Source of the DNA: Bolinopsis microptera
Lineage: Eukaryota; Ctenophora; Tentaculata; Lobata; Bolinopsidae
DNA length: 64,000 nucleotides
Reading direction: 5' to 3'
Assembly (NCBI RefSeq): GCF_026151205.1
Contig: NC_087073.1
Location: forward strand, 20,302,837-20,366,836
The number at the start of each line of letters is the position of its first letter. The first letter of the stretch is position 1. A program made the translations under genes and the position numbers. The notes under the pieces are model-generated. The model made no database searches and was not told the origin of the DNA. It was given only the letters and a program-made list of their open reading frames with translations. Below are positions 25,301 to 37,300 of the stretch, piece after piece.

Positions 25301-28300
25301 ACGGACAGAAAACTGGAAAATTGGAGCTTCTGGAGAAATGGGACGGAAATAGAAAATCAGATATACCGCTAAGAAAACCCGACATCTTTCGTCACGGGGG
25401 AAACTTTAAACGATGGCTAAAGAATTTTCAACATTTTGCGACTGCATCAAAAATCCCAGAAAACAAGAGATTGGATGTATTAATTACCTATTTGGATCAA
25501 ACATGTCAATCAAAAGTCGACACATTGAATTTCGACAGAATGCAGAGGCTGGATTTTGAAAGTTGTTGTGAAAAATTGGTACGAACAATAGAGGGATCAA
25601 ATTCGAAAGCAGAATGGAGAACAAAATTATTCTCAGCAAAGCAAGAACCGACTGAATCAATCACGGATTTTGTAACTCGTCTTAACGACATGGCGGAGCG
25701 TTGTTACGGCACAGAAAAATCAACAATTAAATCGCAGATTTTATACGACTGTTTCATCAACGGATTAGCGTCTGAACAAATCTGTTTTGAAATTATAAAA
25801 AACGGGACCAACGACTACGCGACGGCATATGGTCAAGCGCTAGATTTAGAAGCTATACACGCACTTCGAAGTGTCAAACCTAAAGTGGAAAAGAAAGAAG
25901 TGAAATTCGAAGATGAAGAAACAGAACTGTTCGCCATTCAGAATGGACAGATGCCGAATTTTAATAGACAAAACTATCAAAGACCAAATTTCGATCGTCA
26001 GTACAATCAGAGATCAAACTTCAATCGCCAACAAAATCAGAAACAGAATTTCAATAATCAGTGGAACGACCAAGCACCAAACTATGATCGACGAAACGAT
26101 TTTCAAAGAAATAATCAAATGCGAAACTCGAATCGAAGAAACAAATTCTGTAATATTTGTCAATATAATAATCACAATACGGAGGAGTGCTTTTTCAGAC
26201 AAACACCGATTTGTATGTTTTGTGGAAGAAAAGGTCATAAAATAGAAGACTGTTACACTAGACTGAATCAAATGGCAAGGAATAGTGCTAAACCATCGCA
26301 AAGCAGAGGCAATTATCGAGAAATACAAAAGAAATTCGAAAATAATTACAATGGGAATCAATCTCAGGAATATAGACCGCGAGCAGTAGAGCAGGAATAT
26401 CAGCAACAACATATCGATGGAAAGGATCGATGGAGAAGATTTATGGAACTAAATAATCAAGAACTTGATAAACAGGAAAGAGAAGAATTCATGAAAAAGC
26501 GATCGAATTTAAACTAATTTGCGCTTTCAACGTCGATACAATAAATGAGGGTACTGAGGAAGAAGACCCGATGTTGGAAGCACAATATGAAAATCAAGAA
26601 AATTACGAAAATCAAGAAAATTGTGAAATCCAAGAAAATAGCAATAAAGAGATTGGCGAAAGTGGCGAAAATGTAAATAAAATCAACGATGGCAGTTCGA
26701 ATATATACATTAAAGTTAAACTCGGGATAAACTGATATTAGCAATGATTGATACCGGGGCGATAAAGAACTGCATGTCACATGACATGTTTCAGTCAATA
26801 TTCAAAGACGTGCACCTAGAATGTACTGATCAAAAGTTTAAAACAGCAACTGGGTCGCCCATAAAAGTTTATGGTTGCATACCTCTACAAATGAAGATCG
26901 AGACCAGAATATGTGACGTAAATGTCACAGTATGTGATATCAACGAATCATTGATCCTCGGAAACCAGTTTTTAGAGGACAAAAGAGTGGTCATCAATTA
27001 TAAATCGCTGTTATTGAAGGGTGATGACTTTGTGACACCAATGTTCAGAACTACGGAAACTCATCGGAGTTCAAATGTCGTAAATTTAATGAATAAAAGC
27101 ATTGATAACGACGGAGTACTAGTATGTAAAATAGACAACAACGATTTTAAATTGCCTGGTACATACATATATACACCCAACTGCGAAATCTGGGGAGAAA
27201 ATGTAAGCCCAATAGTGGTCAATATTACTGAAGAAGTGTTTGAAATAGATGTAAAAGGGAACAAAGAGTATGAGCTTCATATACAAAAAGATACAATAGT
27301 AGGAACTATTGAAGAAGTACAGGTAAATGCTATTCAGCAGGAGCTAGAAACTTGGAACATGAGTCCTGCCGAAAGATTAGAAATATTAGTAAAACAGGTC
27401 AAGTTATACGAAAATGAAAATCTAACAGATGACGAAAAAATGAAGGTGAAGGAGTTACTTCTCGAATTCCACGACATATTTTCATTATCAAGAAAAGAAA
27501 TGTCATTATGTACAATCTATAAACACGAAATAAAGTCGAAAACAGATGAGGTGGTACAGTGCCCACATAGGCCTAGACGAAATTGGTTAATAATTTTAAA
27601 TGTGACTTCAAGTGGCTGGAACACAGATCTAAGACTACGACATCTTGTTATTTCTCGGATGGAGTAGTAATAGCGAATCATGAGGATACATTTACGTCCT
27701 CTTTGTCAAATATGGAGGGTTGCGACTATAGTTCAGGGTACTGTCTAACGCATAACGGAAAACACGTCACTTGGAACGTGATTGAAAATGTAAAAAGGGC
27801 TTATTTGCCTGTGGGGCAGTTCAATGCAACACAAATCGAAAATAAGCTACTCGTACCCGAGTTGAGCATGTCATTTAATCTGCCGGAGAAAAATCCGGGT
27901 AACACTTGGATCGATAGGGATTTCCAAATAAAGGGAAGCCCAGCCCCGTATCAATTTAATCTTGAAAATGTAAATTCGAATAATGAAAATGCGATCGAAG
28001 CAATAAGAGAGGAACTCGTCAATAAATTTAATTATCTTTTGGAATTAATTAAAAGTCCGTTGGCGCAAACGGAGTATTTGTGTAACGTGCACAACGACAT
28101 ATATGGGACTGAGAGAATCCTAGCGAAAATCGATCCAACTGATTACGTACAATGGAAGTTAAATAGGACGGATGTAAAGGCTAAATTGGTCGGAAAATTG
28201 TTAATGATTTATCCTTGTCTGCAAATTCAACATTATCGATTCATAAACGACACCAACAGGTGTTATAACGGGTTTAAAATAGAATATAATCTGCCGGAAA

Positions 28301-31300
28301 ATGATGAATATATTGAGGGCTATGTAGATCCTAAGTATAACATGATAATGCCTACCGCAATAGAGATAGATTGCCACAACTCTACGACCCAATATATGAT
28401 GGTGAATAATACGATTCTCGCTCAAAGTGCTCATGGGTTACACGAAATGAGGGTAAACCTTTCAAAGGTAGAAAGTATAGACAGAGTGAAACTTACTGGA
28501 ATACCCATGTCTCAAGATTTTCAAAATTGGATATATAATACGTCTGAATTGAAGCACCATGATATTAGCGATTTAATCCTGAAGGAAATGGAAAATGAAA
28601 TTAACCATTTGACGATTGATAAAACGGAAAAACGAAATGTAAAATCCAATTGGCGGGAATTATTTGGAATATTCGGACAAAGTAAGTTTACGATTATATT
28701 TGCTATTATTAGCAACGTACAAAGCATCGCCGTATGGTATCTAATCTGGAGGTACATTATAGTAGAATTAATTATAAGTAAATGCGTCGATCGCACCAGA
28801 GGACGGATCCCAGTTAATGAGGGCCCAATTGACCGGGATGGTCAGGATGATACGGAAGTTTAATTCCTAGATTGACACTGTCCTTTATATGTACTGTAGT
28901 AAATGTGTATATTTAGATATTCTCCTTAGATATTCCATCAACATAAAGAATTAATTAGCTGGAATTTTAATTATGTTAGTAAATAAGGATAAGTAGTAAG
29001 ACAGTATAACTATATTATGATTGACAATGAAACAATGATAATGAATAACAAGTGCACAATATGATATGTAATAAGAAATAAATATGCGCAATATGACAGT
29101 ATTTGTATGCAATGATATTAAAGTAAATGCACTATGTATGACAAAGATTATGTTATGAAAGATAATAAAGCGCAATCATATAAAATGAAAGTGCACAAGA
29201 TAGCTAGATTATGAATGAAGTGTATGCGCAAAGATATGATCAAGATGAGTAACAAGTAATGCACAATATGGCATGATATTTAAATAAGTGATAAGCAAGC
29301 GCTATGAAAATATAAAATTAAAATAATGTGAGATATGAAACGCCATGAAACAAACCATATTTTAAATGCAGGCCGGCCAAATGGAATGGGAACTAGATTA
29401 AATGACGTCACCCGGAAAATTTTATTTATTTATTTATTTATTTAGTTCTTAATTTATTTATTTATTTGCGTGCACGATTTGTGCCAAATCTGAGCTTAAA
29501 TGTGCCAAAAGACTCTTTAGATCCAAGGCAAATTGAACGTGATTGTTGTCTGGAACCAAAATAATTACTTTAGCATGACCTGTTTTGTATACTTTTCTAA
29601 TAAAACACAAAAACCAAATTAGGCACGTAGTAATTTAGAATCTTGTATCTTTGTAACTAAAGTTACAGTTATAAAAATATATTATAATATGACCGGTTAA
29701 TGGTGGTTAATCTAAATACTTAAATAGCAAGGATGCGGAAGAAAGGATATTATCAACAAGTTATCTTCTTTATCAGTTGCTGCATAGCACTTTCAAAAGG
29801 AATGATTGAAGAAATCAATTACCACCAGGAAAAGACTGGTCTCATCTTACAAGGAATCGGAATCGTCGCACCGGAGATTACCCCTGTGCTGATATCAACA
29901 TTTATAAAGATAAGAAATCCAATGAAAAATGTAAATGAATGCGAAAACATATGCAACATTGACGAAAATGTAATTTGGGGACTGCTAACCCACGTAAAAT
30001 GTAATCATGTGCACAACAAAATCGGAGATCGCCAAAATGTAATAAAGGAAATCGAGAATTCGGTGGATAAAGACCTCGAAAATGATTCTAGACAAATGGC
30101 GGAACGATGTTTCAGAGAATGTATCAAAATACCGAAATGTAAAGCTTTCGGTGTGGAATATAGATCTGACGTCGTGATCTGCATTCTGAGAGAAACCATC
30201 CCTACGTATCATCAGGATTCTAAAGGTTCAAGCGAATTCGACATGCGATGCATGGTCGAAGATAAGAATAAATTCTGTGGACAATATCAGTCAAGAATCA
30301 ATATTCTGTTTGAAAAATCAAATGAAAATTTTGTCAATGAAACAATGACAAAAATAGAAAAACTTACTGAATTGACGAAAAACAGGAAACAGAAAAGATT
30401 TGTTCAAGCAGCCCTTGGATTTTTTGCCGGTTCTATTCTTACTGGAGTGTTCAGTCTCTATGAACAATCGAAAATTTCAACTCAACTTAACGAGTTCTAC
30501 GACCAATTTCAGGATTTCCGTAATGAAATGACGGACTATATTGAATCAGCAACGGAATTTCGTGAAGGTATGTTGAAAATGTACAAAACTTTGGAATTAA
30601 ATTCCCAGGAGTCATTGGAAGAATTAAGCTGTGAAATGATGAGTATAATTCGGTATAACCTGAGAAGAAATCAGCTTCAAGACTGGAAAGAGTATATATA
30701 CACTCTCTCGAAAGATTTGATAGACGGCCAATTAAAAGGTCCCGTGAGTCCCACAATATTTAATGAAACGAATATACTGGATTTGCTGAAACATAAAAGA
30801 ATGGAGGACGCAATTTATGTTGACAACGTCCCTTTATTCTATCGTCTAGGCAGAATGTGGCTAGCTGATGTAAAGAAAGATGGAAAAATTTTCAATCTTC
30901 ATGTGATTATATCGATACCTCAAATAAAAAGTGATGAAATGTACATCCTATATCAAGTGAACCAAGTAGGTTTGGTCAATGGTACTCAGTGCATGCGTCT
31001 GGATATACCGAATCACGTGTATCAAAAAGATGGCGAATTCTACGAATTGGAAAACGAAAATAATTGCGAGGTCCGAAGTGGGATAAAATTATGTCTGGGG
31101 AATAAAGAAAACGAAGAATCTGCAAAGAAAGCAAGGTGTTTAAACGCCGACCCAAGAATATGTAAAACGAATTTGGAAAAATGTCAAATGCGCAATATTC
31201 AGACTAGTTCTGGTGTCATGGTCAGAGCAATACATCATTTGAAAGCATCGACGCAAGAAAGTCCTACTGAATACGTGGATATTTCAAATGGAAGTACGGT

Positions 31301-34300
31301 GAAATTTCTCAACTACGATAAATATTATCAAATAGTTGCCGACAACTACATCATTAGATCAATTAAAGAGCCAATGTTTACGAAAGAACTAGAGTTGACG
31401 AACCCCGAAAAATGGGACGAATATTTGATATCTGAAAATGAATTGCTGAAAAGAACGAATCTAAGTCAGCTCAGTGCTCATGTAGTTCAACAAAAAGAAA
31501 TTGTTAAACATATCAAATCTGAAAGAATCGGACTAAATCTGACGAAGGATCTAACTCTTGTGAATTTTATAGGAATTTTAACAGTAATGATTAGCATTAT
31601 AGTGGGAATCTTCCTTCTATACAGCTATTGGAAAAAACGGTTCAGGACAAGGAAAGTAGAAAAGGACATAGAATTAGAAGAACAAAATAAAGACGAACTT
31701 TTAGAAAGCGGAAAAGATGAAGAATCTGGAGTAGATGAAACTAATTTCAGTGGTGAATATAGCGAAGGACTGCGACAAAGAGCGCCTAGTACAACTAAGG
31801 TGTATTCAGTGGACGATGTGAAAAACAGAGTCTTATGACTAGACGAAATAGAAGAATCAAATTTAAACTTGAACTGGAACCTAAATTGCGAAAATATAAA
31901 TTGTGGAAACGTGCCAGAAAAAGAGGTAAAGAAAGCTGTAAATTTACATTACGAAAATGTAAATGATAGTGTTCAAGATGTCAGCGACTGGGAAAGTGAA
32001 TCAAAGAATACAATAGACTCAAATAGTGCTTCGGATATACACGAGGAACTGGAGGAATTGAACATCGAGCATGACGCTTCTAACGATGATAATTTGGAAC
32101 AACTACACAAAGAAGAGACGAAACGAGAAACAGAAATACCAATAGAAATATGGGTGATGATATTTAATTACCTCACCATCAAGCAATTACTGAAAGTACG
32201 AGAATTAAATAAACGATTCAGTAGTTTGGTGAAGGATTACTTGCGGAACCCTACCAATGTAATAATGGAAAATTTTAAATTTTATAGTTACGAAACGTTC
32301 TATTTAACGGAAATACTTAGAGATCAATGTGTTGGACGAATATGAAAACTAAAATTGGAAAGTTTGCCATGAAATACATGATCATGAAAGGGGTGTACTG
32401 CAGCGCCATCAATAAAGTGGAAAAACCATACTTGAGGTTTTTAAGAACACGGTGTCTACCATTGTATACTTTCAAGGACCGGCTAAGAAGCTTCACTCCT
32501 AAAGCGTCTGACGACGAAGTGATCATAAGATGGAAGGAATATAAGAAGAATTCTTGGGCGGATATTTCCCCATTGGAAAAATCATGCATTAAAATGGAAT
32601 GCAAGTTCCAAACTTTCTTAACGAAACTATATATGAATAAATATGGTACGTCTCTACCGATAACTACGAATCGGGAAAAGATCCAAAGAATAGGCAAAAT
32701 GCTGAAAACCGAAGAGAATAAAAACTTCAATCTTCTTCAAGCTATAAAATATAGACCCCCGATTGAAGTTCTAATAGGGTAATCAAACCGTAAAAAGGAA
32801 AATGTAAAATGTAAAATGTAAATCAAACGTAATATGTCAAACGTAATATCACAACTCACCAACGGGTTCAAAATTATAGAAACAGGCTCTTTCGTCATTT
32901 CCATTATCACTTTAATTAAAGTTTTCTAACCACATATTGATCAGCAAAGCAAATGGAAAATACATCAGAAGAGATACCTTCAAAAACAGAAGAAATTCAA
33001 AGTCTATCCATTAAAGAAGTCAAATCAGTTTCCAACTGTAATCTACCTATTGAACTATGGCATATTATTTTGACAAGGCTGAATCTACGTGATTTACTCA
33101 AAGCCAGGTTAATTTGCAAAAGGATGGGGAAAATCGTCTCACAATATTTGCGAGACACAACAAGTGGATATCCAGATCTCTTCAGCTTCTATAATTATGA
33201 AACATATTATCTCTTTGACATTCTAATGGAGAACGAGATGTATTGGACCAGGATACAAACGAATATTGGAAAATTCGCGATAAAACTCCTAACCATGAGA
33301 GGAGCGTATAATGCAGCAGTATTAGGACAAAAGAAATGTTATGCTCGTTTTGTCAGAACTAGATGTCTAACATTTGAAAAATACAAGTCATTATTCCCAA
33401 ATGAATCGGACTGGGTTATCCTAGAACGTTGGGGAAAGTATAAACACGAGTCATGGACGAAATTGTCAAGAATCGAAAAATCAATTATTAAGATGGAATG
33501 CAAATTCGATTATTATTTAAAGTACCAATACTGTAAAGCTTATGGAACCTGGTTGTCTATTACAATGACAGAAGAGAAAATAAAAGAAATCAGTAAAATG
33601 ATGAAATACGAAGATAAGCAATACGGTAAATGAGTTCATCGCATAACTATGCGTGAATCTGCATTTAGATAAAGAATGATGAAAAATGTAAATATTGAAA
33701 AATTTGAAACTTAAAATATAAAACTGAAAACGGGCAGGTTTAAAGATGAGGAAGTTAGATAAGTAAAGGATCGACCTCAGCCCAACTGAGATCCTAAATA
33801 ATAAATATATGTATACAGTTTAAATTGTGAAAGTTATTATAAGACTTCAATAAGTTAAACATTTATTAAGTTAAGTAAGAAATTAATTAAATTAATAAGT
33901 AAGAATAAGTTAAAAGGCAAATAAGTTAAATATCCGATAAATTGAAAGTAGTTTGTCAAAGGACTATTAATTTAGTACCATTTCAGAGCCTTTTAAGTTT
34001 ATTGAAGTCTACTGACCAAAATGGCCCATCCAGGGGTTATGATCAAGTTATTTCATAGGTTCTTAAATAGTTCTTGAATAGAAAATTACAAGCTAGTAGA
34101 TCTTCTCGTTTAGCCGGTCTATTGAGATTCTGGATCGCAACCGTATCCCCTCTCTGCACAGGAACATTTCCTACGAAGACCGTAGACGCATCGTTATCGG
34201 GACGTAACCCGAATCTGTTTCGTATCGGGACGTAACCCCCGTTGAGAAGAAGAAGAAAAAAGAAAGAAGAGGGAATGGAAAGAATTATAATTGTAGCAAT

Positions 34301-37300
34301 TCGTTACCGGGACGTAACCCGACTTTAAAAGCATCGCAATCAGGGCGTAACCTGACCCCCGTTGAGAAGAAGAAGAAAGAAGAAAGAAGAGGGAATGGAA
34401 AGAATTATAATTGTAGCAATTCGTTACCGGGACGTAACCCGACTTTAAAAGCATCGCAATCAGGGCGTAACCTGACCCCCGTTGTCGTCGAAGAAAGAAG
34501 ACCAAAGAAAAGGAAAGGAAAGGAAGGAAAAGAAAAGAAAAGAAAGATACTACTTGTAATAGTGGTGAGCGGCCCTAATGGCGAATTAGGTATTAATATA
34601 TGTTAACAGTTTTAAGAAATGTTGATCAGCCCTAATGGCTAAATTATAGTAAATATTCTCCTATTTGAAGGAGAGGAAAACTTTGGTGTTAGATGATGAT
34701 TATAATTAGGAGACTTAGGTTCTAAAATTCAGAGTCTTAAAATTTAAGGATGTCAAGGAAAATTTAATAGAAGAAAAGAAGAAGACAAAGAAGAAGAAGA
34801 AATATTTCATTAGAATAGTACGAGTAAGCCCTCGGTTGGCGAATCGGCTAATCGGTGAAATGATCAAATTAAAAACTCTATGAAAAAGGGGATCGTGTTG
34901 GCCTCTCGGACCAACAAGACTCTTTAATTATAGGTGGTTCTTTGCTAAAGTTCCGTTCATTTGGCTGAATTTGTCGAATCCATTTCTCTTGAGAACTCAA
35001 AGTTTTAGTATACCTCCAAGTCAAATTTATTTTACGGATTGAAACAGTTAATTGAATTAACCCGTAAAACTCAGCTACAGTGACTTTGGTCATTAGTCCA
35101 GTGAAACTTTCAAAATATAAAACACCGATAACGGGTCTACTCAAATGATCCAGGGTGTTGGTCATTAGTCCGGAAAAACTTTCAAAATATACGGACCTTC
35201 AAATGAGCTAGGGTACATAGTTCCGTGTTGATTAGTTTCAATTGAGCATTAACGAGGCCACGCATCGGCGATCTAGAAGCCGTGTTTCGATGCGTCCTAA
35301 GGGGAACAACACTGCCCGACTATAACTGAATTTTAGTTGCGATAGCAACAAGTTACAATTCGACGTAGCTCTCAAATAAGCTACAAGTTCAATTCAAATC
35401 GGAAATATAAAAAGACTCTCAATATATGAACCTTATCTCCGAAGGTATCTACTTAATGAATTAATGGAAGTATTATTATATTTGAAGGCTTATTATACGA
35501 CTCTATCAATTGTGTTCAAGTAACCATAAATTGAGACTGATTAAAAGCTCTAAAATCTAAAATATAAAATATAAATAAACCACAACGGCAGTAGCCAAAA
35601 ATTAGGTGTGAGGAACACGTACACTCCTTCGGGGGTATTGTCACGTGATTAAGTGTGAGGAACGCGTACACTCCTTCGGGGGTATTGTCAAGTGATTAAG
35701 TGTGAGAAACACGTACACTCCTTCGGGGGTATTGTCAAGTGATTAAGTGTGAGGAACACGTACACTCCTTCGGGGGTATTGTCAAGTGATTAAGTGTGAG
35801 GAACACGTACACTCCTTCGGGGGTATTGTCACGTGATTAAGTGTGAGGAACGCGTACACTCCTTCGGGGGTATTGTCAAGTGATTAAGTGTGAGAAACAC
35901 GTACACTCCTTCGGGGGTATTGTCAAGTGATTAAGTGTGAGGAACACGTACACTTCTTCGGGGGTATTGTCACGTGATTAAGTGTGAGGAACACGTACAC
36001 TCCTTCGGGGGTATTGTCACGTGATTAAGTGTGAGGAACACGTACACTCCTTCGGGGGTATTGTCACGTGATTAAGTGTGAGGAACACGTACACTCCTTC
36101 GGGGGTATTGTCACGTGATTAAGTGTGAGGAACACGTACACTTCTTCGGGGGTATTGTCACGTGATTAAGTGTGAGGAACACGTACACTCCTTCGGGGGT
36201 ATTGTCACGTGATTAAGTGTGAGGAACACGTACACTCCTTCGGGGGTATTATCACGTGATTTAGTGTGAGAAACACGTACACTCCTTCGGGGGTATTATC
36301 ACGTGATTTAGTGTGAGAAACACGTACACTCCTTCGGGGGTATTGTCACGTGATTAAGTGTGAGGAACACGTACACTCCTTCGGGGGTATTGTCACGTGA
36401 TTAAGTGCGAGGAACACGTACAGTCCTTCGGGGGTATTGTCACGTGATTAAGTGTGAGGAATGTTGGATGATATGATTGATATTAAGGTGATCTGTGGTT
36501 TTAAGGTTAAAGTCTAGTGGGTTTGTATCAGCAGGTATGGATCAGAAATGTATACTCAAACTTAAGGTGCAAGCTGTGTATTTTGTAAGTCGTAGGGTTG
36601 TACTTCCTATGTAATCTGAAAACTTTATTCCCGTGTACATATCACTATTCACTATATCCGATATAAAAAATGTTATGTTGAACCGTATGGCGGATAACAT
36701 TTCTTACAACGGTAGAGCGGATGAGATATTCGAGCAATTCTCGTTCTCAAACTTTCAGTTTACAACTCTACTCAATTTTTAACTTGTATTCATGATAAGT
36801 CTCTGCATGAATCTAACCTCAGACTATACAATATACATATTATCGTTGTACATATCAAAATCTAAGGCTGCAGCATTTACGTAATAAGCATGCTTGCACA
36901 AATCTATGCTCGAATTCTACTTTTACAGTCGAAGTCGGCGTAAGTAACGACAATAACCGCAATGACGGAATCACAAAATCTCACTTAATACACATGGTAG
37001 ATAAATCATAATTACATTACCAGTGAGACTTCAAATCCAAAAATGAGTAAAAAAGGTAAACATTCCATAAATAATATCACACCTTTGTTGATGGCACCGA
37101 GAATGTTCTCCTCCGGAACCTCGCAATCCTCAAATACCAGCTCACATGTGTTGGAGCCCCTCATACCAAGCTTGTCTAACTTCTGTGCTGTTGAGAAACC
37201 TTTCATGCCCTGGAACAGGTCGTCATTTTAATGGAGAAACTGACTCGAATTCATTATGTAAGGGTATGTTATTATATCAGGAACTTTATGTATTATATTA

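Larger units (their letters stand above)
24207..35600 (+). mobile_element. Env-bearing LTR retroelement (Ty3/gypsy-like), RT and integrase deleted, with two F-box genes
   Basis: The LTRs are 705 bp each (24207-24911 and 34896-35600), start TGTTGGCC and end GCCAAAA, and differ at about four sites. The target duplication is ATTA (24203-24206 and 35601-35604), and the insertion is inside a 47-bp minisatellite in an IVD intron, opposite to the gene's direction. Internal order: primer site, gag (25008-26517), protease (to about 27580), deletion junction, truncated glycoprotein (to 28863), 870-bp spacer, env (29733-31838), F-box 1 (frame-broken), F-box 2 (32953-33633), structured 3' repeats, polypurine tract, LTR. 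Gag zinc knuckles, a DTG protease and the PRR-type entry to RT suggest Ty3/gypsy ancestry. Without pol it cannot move by itself, yet the near-identical LTRs mean recent insertion. A full-length parent should exist elsewhere in the genome. Confidence 0.9.

Noticed and set aside
26014-26798. Hydrophobic minus-strand frames over gag and protease
   Set aside because: Antisense shadows of A-rich coding sequence, which reads as Ile/Leu/Phe-rich on the other strand.
28951-29175. Hydrophobic minus-strand frame in the env spacer
   Set aside because: AT-rich non-coding spacer; Ile/Tyr/Ser composition is that of random AT-rich DNA.
34878-35165. 95-codon minus-strand frame
   Set aside because: Lies in the 3' LTR and reflects absence of stops, with an almost identical counterpart region in the 5' LTR.
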